In this document: positions 22,119 to 32,277 of the stretch, piece after piece
How the letters are laid out: each line of letters opens with the position of its first letter
Position numbering within the stretch: position 1 is the stretch's first letter
From: Taudactylus pleione
Lineage: Eukaryota > Chordata > Amphibia > Anura > Myobatrachidae
DNA length: 64,000 nt
Direction of reading: 5' to 3'
Assembly (NCBI GenBank): GCA_031769625.1
Contig: JAUIMM010002348.1
Coordinates: forward strand, 27,056-91,055
The notes under the pieces: model-generated
The model's input: the letters and a program-made list of their open reading frames with translations, nothing else
The model's database searches: none
Told to the model about the DNA's origin: nothing
Program-made: the position numbers and the translations under genes

Positions 22119-23218
22119 TTACAGTTTGATGTGGTCTTTGATGGAACCAAGTAAACACCTGCTGTCACAGCACCAGCAATATACCCACTTTCTACTAGTA
22201 GTTTGTGCTGGCTCACATGGGGGATGGGTCTAGTGAATACCCCAGTATGGAACAGGGCCACCCTAAGGACATAATTTGCTTTGTTGTGAGCTATGCACAT
22301 TCTGTGGCCCCCTGGCTCCTCCAGGCAGCAACTGAGAAGTTTGGGCCGAGGTGACAATAGAATCATGAGACATGTTGTTAGGGATAGGCCGGGGGTCAGG
22401 AGCTGGCAGCACAGCACTGGGAATCAGTACACAAACCAAAGGTCAGTCATTAGCAAGTGTAGGGTTCAAAGTTGTACGCTAATCTGATGTTCACGCAATT
22501 GAGCGATTATCGATGATCTACGCATGCGTCACAGCCACAATGAGCACACGTGGCGATTGAATTGCGATTACGGTGCAGTGATTTGCAAGTGATGGACAGG
22601 AAGCGAACATTTTGTGGGAGGTAACTGGGAGTGTCAACTAAAATGGAGGTATGTTCCGGGCGGTTCTCCAGCTGTGTCTGTGATCCAGTACGCAGATAAC
22701 ATGGCTCTGGTGGACATTCTGATTGGCCAAAGACTCACTCAGGGAGTCGATGTTTGCATTATCTGTGTCCGATGCAGCGAATGTGCACGCAATTGCGGCA
22801 GGTGTGATGGCTCAGGTGGGCATCTCAGTACAAGTCCCGGCCGCTGTGCCATTAGCATATTCTCACAAATCCGCAACTGTGAAAATCTCATCTGTGGCAG
22901 CAATAGCGCACAGCTCTGAGTCAGCATTCATTCATAGATCTCCGGGGAGCCAATACATGGAGTAATGACCGGTAATCATCAGAGACGAGATGGAATACAG
23001 CGAGACCTGCAGGAATGCCAGGCTTGGTACTGTCAATAAGAGAGAGGTTATTTCATTTAATAAATAAAATTATCCACCATCCATGCGCTTTACCGTCGCA
23101 AAACGGCATATAGCATCCGCCTGCATCGTAAATCTCTTCTTCCACCAGATAGAGATGAGAGGATACTTGTGATGTGGGCACTCCTGTAACTGCCTGATAT
23201 CACATCGCATAGAACTGA
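22119..23218. other. decayed repeats, no gene
   Basis: Between 22430 and 22960 there are fragments resembling the GGGCCTGATTCA-type MITE interiors, including 'acgcatgcgtc'. No exon is recognised. Confidence 0.35.
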
Positions 23219-23746
23219 GGGCCTGATTCAGATCTGGTCGCAAGCGCTGAGCGCTCGCAACGGGGTCGATGGTGGCCCACAGCACATGCGCACAACGGAG
23301 CCAGCTCCGTCGTGCGCATGCGCGAGACCCGGCTAGTGACAGGCACTCCGTCGCTAAGGGTCTTGCAACAAAGGGGGCGAGCTGTCAATGTTGAGTGACA
23401 GCTCGCCCCCTTTGGTGGGCGGCTGCCCAAACGGAGGCGTTCCCATGAGAACGCCTGTCGTTTGGGGGCAGCCCCACTGACATCACTTGTGATGTCAGTG
23501 GAGAGATTCCGTCTCTGTTAGAGCCGAAATCTCTCTGGGGCTTGCGGCCACGAGACCCTACCACAAGGGTCTCATCGCAAGCGCGATGGTCTTGACCATC
23601 GCGACCCTCATCATGGCCGCTCGCTGTAGCTGTGGGTGGTCACCCACAGCTATGCGAGCGGCCAGGAGGCCGTTCTAAAAAAAAAAAAAACCTCGGCCCT
23701 GATTCAGAGCGAGCGCTTTCAGAGCGACCGGGTCTGAATCAGGCCC
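23219..23746. mobile_element. multi-hairpin MITE (copy 2), TGA duplication
   Basis: The termini are GGGCCTGATTCAGATC and GGGTCTGAATCAGGCCC with 3-bp TGA on both sides. Nearly the whole 528 bp is consecutive hairpins, for example GGGGGCGAGCTGTCA/TGACAGCTCGCCCCC, CCACTGACATCAC/GTGATGTCAGTGG and GCTGTGGGTGG/TCACCCACAGC. Open frames across it are artefacts of palindromes. Confidence 0.85.
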
Positions 23747-24433
23747 TGAATTCCCCCCAAATTACTTCCCAGAAGTTAAACACCACAGCTCTAGAGCAAA
23801 GCAAAGATAATTAGCAGTTTAATCTCACTTTAAGATGATGAGCAACTGCATGGAAAGTCATATGGAAAGACTGAGCTGTACGCAGATAACAGGCAGATAT
23901 AGATGTAGATGCGAGAAGATCACCCAATGAAATGTTTCTCTCACTGCACAATGAGAGATTCTATAATTATGGAAGTTACTAAACATAACAAACAGAGGTA
24001 ACGGGCCTTACTCCGAGGTGGAGGCAGGAAGGTAGCGGCTGTAGGGTAATGCTGCGGCGGATGTGTGTTTTATAGAGAAGCTCACCGGCTGCAACGCGAA
24101 TCCATGGCCGCACCATTGGACCTGCAGTGGGTCCATGGCTGCCAGTGTCACGGGCATGACCGCTGCCGTGAGCCCCCACCCCACAGTCATCGCCCAAGAG
24201 CCCCACTGCAATTGCATGGATCTTTATGCAATATTGATCTGCGATCCCTACTGGTAACCATCAGGACACACGTGTAGTGCTTCTCGGACGCATGCGCAAT
24301 TGTGCCCAATGCTTTGCTCTGAATCGGGCCCACGGAATGATTTGTACAGGCAGATGCTGTAAGTATATTGGTGTACGAGCATTGCTCATATGCATTTCAT
24401 AAATAGTCATAGGTGGCTACACACAACTCAATA
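23747..24433. other. intergenic space between LEXM and DHCR24
   Basis: Sequence after the TGA duplication, with a CG-rich repeat remnant at about 23990-24330 ending in CTGAATCGGGCCCAC. No gene. Confidence 0.4.
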
Positions 24434-24439
24434 TTTATT
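24434..24439 (-). terminator. candidate DHCR24 poly(A) signal AATAAA
   Basis: Read on -, AATAAA lies about 430 nt after the DHCR24 stop codon. This would give a short 3' UTR. It is the nearest canonical signal I noticed. Confidence 0.4.
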
Positions 24440-24866
24440 AAGACATAATAAAATATAGAGAAACAAACAAAGCACTTGATTAAACCATTATGCTTGTTGG
24501 CACTTCCCAATACACAAACATTACCATTATTTGGTTTCACATTTCTGAAAAAAAAAAACTCACATTCAGCCCCGGATAGAAATTCGGTCTTCATTTCCCA
24601 AACTTGTGTTCCGTTTTGGACCTCTTATCACAATTATTATGTCTGAATTACATGGGTCCTAAAAATCTGTGGCGTTGGACAACAATAGGTTACTCTGGGA
24701 CTGCCAAGGTGTAATTGCACAAGGTTGTACAAGGTGCAGCTTCTAAAGAGTCTTTGCGTCAGTGATGGCACAATATTAGGCTCAGAGCCCCTACAAGCGG
24801 CTGGGAAAAGGCTTGTAGTATGGGTTTTTGTATACAGTCCATTTCTGTAGCTTATGTCTTTTGCCA

Positions 24867-25020
24867 TCAATGACGTGCGGCTTTACAGATTTTATTATAC
24901 ACCTCTGGAAAAGCGTTTTTGCAGTTCAGTTTCTCTCGCAGCTTCTGATACAAAGAAGAGTCAAACATCTCCCAGAATTCATCACGGCTCATGTAACAGT
25001 CTGCATACAGCATTTGGAAG
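24867..25020 (-). pseudogene. DHCR24: DHCR24 terminal coding exon
   Basis: The acceptor on - is tctctgttcag. One base completes Gly, then [30 protein letters not shown] and [14 protein letters not shown] lead to TGA (24869-24867). The 50-residue length equals the human exon as I recall it. Intact. Confidence 0.85.
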
Positions 25021-25111
25021 CTGAACAGAGAAAGAAATAATTATCATTTGGAGGCAAATAAACAACTACAGGATGTAAATATGCATTTGGTCTGCTTGTA
25101 TATGCGCACCA

Positions 25112-25437
25112 ATGGCCTGTGTCAGAAACGGATGGAAATCATACAGTTGCCGCGTCTTTGTACTCAGCAGCTGTGTGATAATAGACTAATGCCACAGGAG
25201 GCGTCTTCTGTAAATAGACGTCACCTGTAGGCTTCTCTGATTCGCTGATGCATCCGAGGACGTTACCTGTTGCCACCCCCAAATGCCAGCAGCAAGTCAA
25301 TCATGCTGCAGCATGTGGGGCACTGCAAGCAACATCACAGCCCCAGATCTGCGCATGCGTAGTGCGGTCTCTGCGCAGATCTAAAAACATCAGAGATGTA
25401 TGTAAACGGGTTTCCGTACATCTCATGAATCAGACCC
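25112..25437. mobile_element. diverged MITE (relative of 7912-8300)
   Basis: It shares gcagctgtgtgataata, aatgccacaggaggcgtct and a 'ccgtacatctcatgaatcag' right part with the 7.9-kb copy. Non-coding, in the last DHCR24 intron. Confidence 0.45.
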
Positions 25438-25569
25438 CAAGTAAATTAATGTTGCAACATCAGTTAAAGCACCAGTTAAAGCAACCACAGGAGGGTTATA
25501 ATAAACAAATCACACTCTATGCTTCCGGCAGCTGTACAACAGATGCTACAGCAATTAGGGACCAATTCA

Positions 25570-26070
25570 TCATCGGAGGCCGCATGGCCCCTGATGATTA
25601 AGTATTGATCTCGCTGCAAGGGATACTTAAGTATCCAACTCGCAGCGGGGAAAACTTAATTCATCATTTCTTCGGTGCGGGGACAACTGCTCTGAAAGGC
25701 AACTGTCCCCTCGGTTAGTATCGCAACTAGAGAAGTAGCTGCATTACTTACCTCCTCCACGTTGGCGCGGCTACGCATGTGCAAAGGTAGCGAGAAGGCG
25801 GCAGAGGGATCCGCTTGGATCCCTCTTCGCATCCCCGGAACTCCTTCCCATAGGAACCCATATGAAGGAGCGGGGGATCAGAAAACTAGCGCCATCTGAA
25901 CATGGCGCTTGTTCTTGCAAGCAAGCTCCAAAAAGTTTTCGGAGTTTGCTGAATATCAGGTGGCCCATTTGGGACCCCTAATGATGAATGGCCCGGTAAC
26001 TAAAATATGCGGAAACTAGCGTTTCCACATGATTACCGGGCCATTTATCGATGATGAATAGGCCCCAAAA
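25570..26070. mobile_element. inverted-repeat element in DHCR24 intron
   Basis: CCTGATGATTAAGTATTGAT on the left and AATGATGAATGGCCCGGTAA/TCGATGATGAATAGGCC on the right bracket a partly palindromic region (TTACCGGGCCAT and inverse near 25990-26045). It is probably a MITE. The ends are uncertain. Confidence 0.4.
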
Positions 26071-26247
26071 TTCTATCCATTTCCTCAATAGGCAGATCAG
26101 TGATTAAGGGTAAAATAGTGTAGTATTGCACATTTGTACTGGAATAATATAGTTTTTTGTGATACTGACCAAATAAGTCCAGGCAAATAATACAGGTAAA
26201 GTAACTGCCCAATGAGGCTACAACTGGAATTTATATCGGTAACTTAC

Positions 26248-26425
26248 CCATGAGCATCTCTGACAAACATTTCTAACTGGCGCATTGAAGCCTTGGCATC
26301 AAAGTGCTTTGTCTTGGGTTCCCCATATGCTTCAATATCTACATAGGCTCAGCCTCATTGCCCTTGGGATGTACCATGCCTGGCTCACTTGGTAATATGA
26401 ATGGACAAAGCCAAAGTGGGTAAAC
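26248..26425 (-). pseudogene. DHCR24: DHCR24 penultimate exon with 1-nt deletion
   Basis: The acceptor on - is tttattacag and the donor gtaagt. It reads [26 protein letters not shown], then hits a stop three codons later. The conserved continuation ([33 protein letters not shown]) is in the next frame. The exon is 178 nt where 179 is expected. One base is missing at about 26346-26350, between the GAG (Glu) and TAT (Tyr) codons. Confidence 0.85.
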
Positions 26426-26664
26426 CTGTAATAAAGAAAAGAACATATGCCTCAAAATGTAATATACAGTTACAGAGCAGAAAGATAAATGTGCTGCAAC
26501 CTGGGACTCAGGAGTCCTGACAAAAGCCCAAGAACCACGGTTTATTACCCAAGATTTACATGATTTAAAACCCAACAAAGGGGCTGATACAGGGTTAGGA
26601 ACAAAGCAAAAAAAGGAATTTGAGCCTTGGAAAACCACATTGCACTGCAGACAGGGCAGATTTA

Positions 26665-27261
26665 GGGCCTGATTCAGAGCCGGTCGCTATTTGCGGTCGT
26701 TCGTTCAACAAAAAGGGGTGGCTATTCAAATGAACCGTTCGCTCTTTGCGGTCTGTTCACGCCTCTATGTCTGAACGAGCGAACAAAACTTGCGGTTGTA
26801 ATTTTGAAAGAGACGCCCCCTGGCCGCTCGCATCATACGTCATATCTGCTATTTATTAGATTAATCGAGTACATCGACCAGCGTATGAACTGCTTGCTAT
26901 TCTTGTGGCTGGTGTTTGCTACCACAAATTTGCGAGCAGTTCTGGCTATAAAATAACCCAGTGACGTGGTCAATGACGCTCCAGTATTAATTATGCACAC
27001 CCTTAAAACACCCGTTTTGACCTTTAAGCACGCCTGCGTTCGGATCTCCACTCCCCGTTTTCAAGCACCTTCCTCTGTTACCACCCACAAACGCCTCCTC
27101 CTGTCACTCATTAGCAGGCATTCGCTATTTAGCGAACAAACGATTTTCAGCCGCACTGACTGGTTCGCGCATGCGTATAACGATCCGTACGCATGCGCAG
27201 TTGGGCAAACATCGCTCGGAGCGAACGACCGGCCGCTTACGTGCGGCTCTGAATCAGGCCC
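26665..27261. mobile_element. Harbinger-type MITE, GGGCCTGATTCAGAGCCG ends, TTA duplication
   Basis: The terminal repeats GGGCCTGATTCAGAGCCG and CGGCTCTGAATCAGGCCC are exact inverses, flanked by TTA on both sides, the canonical PIF/Harbinger target. The 597-bp interior is unlike the multi-hairpin copies, although the termini are the same. Confidence 0.8.
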
Positions 27262-27284
27262 TTAATCTGCAGAGAGATTTAGGG

Positions 27285-27475
27285 GTAAAATGTACTAAAG
27301 GTCGATTTTAATTCTAAATCAATCAAGATTGATTTTAGGGGCTAAATCACACATCTACTAACACTGAAAAATGTATATAAAAAATTGTCTGTTAGTAAAT
27401 ATGTGATTTAGTCTCTGAAACACAACATCGATATTGATCGATTTTTTTAATAGATTAAAAACGACCATAAGTAAC
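27285..27475. mobile_element. AT-rich hairpin MITE
   Basis: It contains inverted blocks around AAATCAATCAAGATTGATTT and 'ctaaatcacacat', shared with 28965-29135. Non-coding. The multi-hairpin copy at 27479 lies against its right side. Confidence 0.5.
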
Positions 27476-27478
27476 TTT

Positions 27479-28010
27479 GGGGGTCATTCAGACCCGTTCA
27501 CGAGCAAAGGACGCTCGCAAACGAGTCGATGTTGCCCCACTGCGCATGCGCACGATGGAGGGAGCTCCGTCGTGCGCATGCGCGAGACCCGGAGAGCGAC
27601 GGGCTCTCCATCGCTCCGGGTCTCGCACCAAAGGGGACGTGCTGTCGATGTTGATTGACAGCACGCCCCCTTTGGTGGGCGTGCCGGGGGCGTGGCTGCC
27701 AGACGGAGGCGTTCCCATGGGAACGCCTACCGTCTGAAGCCGGCCCCACTGACATCACTAGTGATGTCAGTGGAAGCGATTTTGGCTCTGATAGAGCCAA
27801 AATCACTCCAGGGCTTGCGGCAGCGAGACCCTACTGCAGGGTCTCTGTCGCAAGCCCGATGGTCGCGATGGTCTTGACCATCGCGACCATCATCATGGAC
27901 GCTCGCATAAGCTGTGGGTGGTAACCCACAGCTATGCGAGCGTCCATGAGGATGCTCCTAAAACAGGTAGGAGGGCCCTGATTCAGAGCGTTCAGCTCTG
28001 AACCAGGCCC
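27479..28010. mobile_element. multi-hairpin MITE (copy 3), TTT duplication
   Basis: It is flanked by TTT on both sides. Successive hairpins occupy about 27540-27583, 27585-27622, 27636-27670, 27698-27737, 27745-27773, 27775-27808, 27813-27856, 27858-27893 and 27899-27946, and the element ends with a terminal GATTCAGAGC/GCTCTGAACC fold. This is the clearest example of the family's architecture. Confidence 0.85.
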
Positions 28011-28111
28011 TTTATCCCCTAGTTGGGAAGAGCACGTGCTAGCTCAAATTTAAATTCCAGTGTAAAAACAAAATTGCTCCTGGACATAGCTGCATCAAGC
28101 TCAACTCATAG

Positions 28112-28637
28112 GGCCTGATTGATCACGAATCGCAATTGCAACCACGTGCGCAGATTGGTCGATGGGGCGTACTGCACTTGCGTATGAAACGCCGTGTGCG
28201 TGATAGCATTGTGATCGCACAGTGATCACCCACGCAGAAAGAAAGCCATCGCAGAGTGAGTGATGGAGGTCAGTGTTTGGGGGTGGTGACGTGGGAGTGG
28301 TCGGAGAAACGCAGGCGTGCCAGTCCTTTTGAACGCCGTTGCATGGGCGTGCATAAATTAGCCACTGCGAAAGCATACGCAACTTGAGTACTCACTGCGT
28401 GCAATGCGGATAGCAATTTCCGAGTAAGGTCAGACCTGCTGTAATTGTGCGTGAGGGGCCGATGTTACTCGATGTTCCCAATGTAGACACAGGACTGCAA
28501 GGTATTACAGATGTGAGATAGTGGTAGTGGGCATCTCTATGCTGGCTGTACGACGGCTTTGCGATTGCATTCATTAGCATATTTTCACAGCAGACATGTG
28601 TGTGTAATCGCAATAGCGATCCGTAGGGAATCAGGCC
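28112..28637. mobile_element. MITE, 'GGGCCTGATTCATTACGGAT' family (copy 2)
   Basis: The ends are GGGCCTGATTGATCACGAAT and GATCCGTAGGGAATCAGGCC. The interior is shared with 5136-5631 (GAACGCCGTTGCATGGGCGT, TTGAGTACTCACTGCGTGCA). Confidence 0.65.
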
Positions 28638-28659
28638 CTTAGTCTAGAATTCTTGACAC

Positions 28660-28965
28660 TAAAGCCAGGTACACATTACCCGACCCGCCAATGCGACACC
28701 TGATGGTACGATTGGAACGATATACCGGGCAGTTCGTACACACTGCACTATCCGGTGTCCCACCGACCGATACATTGTTCACCCTCTTGGCTTCGGCAGA
28801 TGGCTCGCTCCATCTGCCATACATGCACGGTCAACGGAATGACCCCCATGTCGCTGTGCAGGGGTGCGCATAGTGCATACACGCTACACGATCCAGATGA
28901 TATGTCCGTCCAATTCGCCATATCCTCCGAGAAATCGTCTAGTGTGTACCCAGCATTAGGGGTAT
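28660..28965. mobile_element. MITE with 'GGTACACA' ends
   Basis: The left end CCAGGTACACATTACCCGAC and the right end CGTCTAGTGTGTACCCAGC are inverted. It resembles the AGGTGCATACACAC family. Non-coding. Confidence 0.5.
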
Positions 28966-30125
28966 ATTTGCTAAAAGTTGATTTTAATTGATTTCGAAAA
29001 TCACTCAAAATAGATTACCATCGATGTTGTGTGTGGGGCTAAATCACACATTTACTAATACTTAAAAACACAATAAAAATGTTGATGGATTTTGAATGAT
29101 TTTCAATCGATTAAATATGATCTTCAGTAAATATACCACTAACACTGACTACAACTGAAATGAAATACAAACAGGATATACTGTATGTAGAAATATTGCA
29201 CCAAAGATCCATCAACATGATAAGCTCTCACTAATATCTAAGTATATCACATTTAAAAGAGTTAGCAACAAATCAGGCTACAAATAAACACAGCAGCATT
29301 TGAGTCTTGCACACATGACGTGTTCAATAGTAGGAGTTATAGAAGCAGTTTCGGACTGGTCGGGGACCTTGCACTTTACAGATGCATGTGCCTACTATCT
29401 ATAACCAGTCTCCCAGTGCTTCTTCCTCCCAATTGTCCTGCCACATCAGCCTGCATATGGACCGGACCAATGGTAACTACCCAATGAGGATGGTCTCCTG
29501 TTTGTTTCTTACCTACTCAGGGAAGGGTTTTGTCCTTTTACTCTGACAACTAGAAAGCCTAAATCATTTTAGTGATCTACAGGATTGTCTTGAGCCTTAA
29601 TCCTTGCTTGATGCAGATAATGGCTGTGACAAATGTCAGAGTAAACTACCTGCAGATTAATCAGGACTTTGTCCTGCCTGTATCCTCCTGCAGTCCTGGA
29701 TAGCAACCCAGGGCAACCTGCCTTCCTACTATAGATAAGGGAATGATTTAGCAGAGAGTCTTCTCCAACAGCTAACAGGCTACAGAGTGTGGCTCTATTG
29801 GGGCCTAGTAGACAGGGCAAGCAGAACTCCCAGCGAAAATTGGATGTGTGTTTAAAAGGTGGAGGTAATTCCATCTCTGGGTGGTGGGGTGCAAGTTCCA
29901 CCACTGTCCACATTAGGGGTGTCGCACACAATTTTTTTTTCTTTCTGGAAAGGGTTCAGACTCTGGGATCCGATATATTTCAGGTTTTCAGTGCATGAGG
30001 GTTGTCAAAACCCAGGTTTCAGCTGACCTCCAATGTCCATTCCTTACTAGCCTCACTTTCTCACAAAATATTAAGTATTCCTTCCTGTGGTAGCAGGAGG
30101 GGCACCATCTGTCTACAGGTGAGCC
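28966..30125. other. DHCR24 intron, AT-rich MITE then nothing definite
   Basis: 28965-29135 is an AT-rich inverted repeat related to 27285-27475. From 29140 to 30125 no gene or clear element is seen. Confidence 0.4.
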
Positions 30126-30134
30126 ATTACCAAC

Positions 30135-30920
30135 AGTGGCGTAACGAGGCCAGGGTGAGCGGGGCACGTGCCCTGGGTGCCATGACAGGCCCGGAAGAGA
30201 GGAGCGCCGCCGGCCAGGGCAATGTAGAGTGTGTAGATGTGCTACACACTGGGATCGAGTGTGTGATTCCAGCACCAGCAGTCCAGTGAGAGGTGTCCCC
30301 AGTGGGACACATCAGTGGCCGGCGCTGGGACAGTGGACCTGATTCAGCGGGCGATCACAGCTGTGAACGCTAATTGGCAAGCATTTGGCTAATGCTTGCC
30401 AAAGCACCGCCGACATAAAGACTCCCACTGCTGCTATCTCACATCCGTCCACTGTCGGTCTTCTGTATAAACATCGGTACCATTGATGCACATCGACCAC
30501 TCACGCAGCATTTACAGCTGGTCTGACCTGATGCAGACACTGCAAGTGTCTTAGCACACAGTGGGCTCTCAAGCTGCATATGCAATCGCCGTGGCTGATT
30601 TAGCAGAAGAATGCAGCAGAGGACTGGAGAGTGGGAAAGTAAAAGAGCTAACGAAGCTCTCCACTGCAGCCTCTCCCGCCAGACAGGTAAGCCTTCTATG
30701 AGGCCTTCCCGTCATTAACCCCTCCCTAGACCACCAGGTTGTCGGGCACTAGACCCGTGGTTGTAATCAGGCCTTAGGTCTGTGGCACTGATTAGTGGGC
30801 ATCAGGCCCATGCTCCTGTAAGTGACCTTGGGCAATAGGACCAGGCCACAAATTTTTTTGGAGGGGGCGCCATTTTTCGATTTGCACTGGGCGCCTAAAC
30901 TCCTCGAACACCCCTGATTA
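30135..30920. mobile_element. hAT-like non-autonomous element
   Basis: It begins CAGTGGCGTAACGAGGCC and ends around GGGCGCCATTTTTCG...CACCCCTGATTACC. The CAGTGGCGTAAC start resembles the element at 37240. The exact right end is not fixed. Confidence 0.4.
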
Positions 30921-31162
30921 CCAATTCCTAACTGGTAGGGAATAATCATGGAAGACTGTTTCAAGGATTGTGGGACATAACGTTTTGGGGCAAGAAAAGC
31001 ATCCAAATCAGATCCAGTAGTCTGAACATTTAAAAAAAAATTTTTTGCAAAACAATAAAAAAAAAGGACACAGAGGAAATCATTTATCAATAACAAAAAT
31101 GTATTTTTTTTGAAGCTTGCCATATTCTCTGTACATTGCAGTAAGAATTGTTTAGAACTCAC

Positions 31163-31913
31163 ATTAATCTCCTTGTGGAAAGCAGTGAGGGATTTTTGTA
31201 GGCATTTCATGGGAACAAGCATATCCTGAACCACGTGGTGCTGCTCATACAGCCTTCGGATGGTCTCGCCCTGGGTGAGCTTTAATAAGGAGATTTTTGG
31301 AGGAACCATCCAACCAAACAGGTACCGGAACACTGGGTGATTACCAAAAGGAATTATGGCCCTGATTCAGAGCCGGACGCTCTGACCAGAGCGCTCGCTC
31401 TGAATCAGGGCCCACCTCCATAATTATGGAGCGTCCTCCTGGACGCTCGCATAGCTGTGGGTCACCACCCACAGCCTATACAAGCGTGCAGGATGATGGT
31501 TGCGATGGTCTTGACCATCGTGACCATCGCCAGTGCGACCAGAAGCCTGTGGTTGAGTTTCTCAACCGCAAGGCCAGGAGTGATTTTGGCTCTATCAGAG
31601 CCAAAATCACTCCCACTGACATCACTAGTGATGTCAGTGGGGCCGGCTTCTGACGGTAGGCGTCCCCTTGGGAACGCCTCCGTCTGGCAGGCATGCCCCT
31701 GGCACGCCCAACAAAGGGGGCGTGCTGTCAATCAACATCGACAGCACGCCCCCTTTGATCAGACACTACGAGCGAAGGAAAGTCCTTCGCTCGTCGCGTC
31801 TCGCGCATGCGCACAATGGAGCTCCCTCCGTCGTGCGCATGCGCAGTGCACACCATCGACCCACTTGCGAGCGGACAGCCACTCGCGAGTGGGTCTGAAT
31901 CAGGCCCTATGTC
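31163..31913 (-). pseudogene. DHCR24: DHCR24 exon 7, split by a MITE
   Basis: On -, the acceptor tgttttag is followed by GAC ATA (31913-31908), then 550 bp of transposon, then the duplicated ATA and ATT CCT TTT GGT ([17 protein letters not shown]...). The exon ends LTAFHKEIN before gtgag. Removing the element and one ATA gives 198 bp, 66 codons, the expected exon. With the insert, the reading frame meets transposon stops. An AG at the inner edge of the element would splice out of frame. Confidence 0.9.
31358..31907. mobile_element. multi-hairpin MITE (copy 4) inside DHCR24 coding exon, TAT duplication
   Basis: It is flanked by TAT at 31355-31357 and 31908-31910, with ends GGCCCTGATTCAGAGC and GGGTCTGAATCAGGCCC. 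It carries the family's palindromes in the orientation opposite to 23219-23746 (ACTGACATCACTAGTGATGTCAGT, GGGCGTGCTGTCA/GACAGCACGCCC). The well-preserved ends and intact duplication suggest a fairly recent insertion. Confidence 0.9.
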
Positions 31914-32133
31914 CTAAAACAAAGGGAGAACAAAAAGAAAAGTTTATTACAAATTTTTTGACACACGGTTAATAAATAATTTATTAATAAACGATAAAGC
32001 TCTTAATACTTCTGTAACGTTTTGGAACAGGCGATGTTTATCGACATGATATTACAAATCTAGTCCTACTAGCAGCACTGGTACAATCCTATCTTTCTAG
32101 AGCACTTGTGCACTGGTGGAGCTGGACACCTAC

Positions 32134-32277
32134 CTGCAACTCCCAGAAGATACTCCGTGTGTGTCTGTGATAGTAATGCCGTAGGGGGATGTACTCTGTT
32201 CCACTTCGGTTACTCTTCAAATAAGACTTAACATGTTGGAAAAACCAAGGTTTCCAATAATTTCCAATATTATTGAT
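32134..32277 (-). pseudogene. DHCR24: DHCR24 exon 6
   Basis: 144 bp (48 codons, phase 0-0), acceptor ttcattttaaag, donor gtaggt. It reads [20 protein letters not shown], then [23 protein letters not shown]. Intact. Confidence 0.85.

Larger units (their letters stand above)
24867..32277 (-). pseudogene. DHCR24: DHCR24 (delta24-sterol reductase) 3' part, exons 6-9, disrupted
   Basis: Four exons on - (32134-32277, a split exon 31163-31913, 26248-26425, 24867-25020) encode the C-terminal ~224 residues of 24-dehydrocholesterol reductase. This FAD enzyme of the ER reduces the sterol side-chain double bond in cholesterol synthesis. Segments [38 protein letters not shown] and EEFWEMFD-like [19 protein letters not shown] are near-identical to the family. 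Exon lengths equal the vertebrate gene as I recall it (48 codons, 66 codons, 179 nt, 50 codons plus stop) once the insertion and a 1-nt deletion are allowed for. Exons 1-5, with the FAD-binding domain, were not found between 32.3 and 42.2 kb, where PATJ begins. Two disabling lesions suggest a dead copy. Confidence 0.85.

Noticed and set aside
27434..27924. Open frames over the multi-hairpin MITE, also at 31.4-31.97 and 54.5-55.0 kb
   Set aside because: Same palindromic artefact; translations of the separate copies resemble each other in both orientations.
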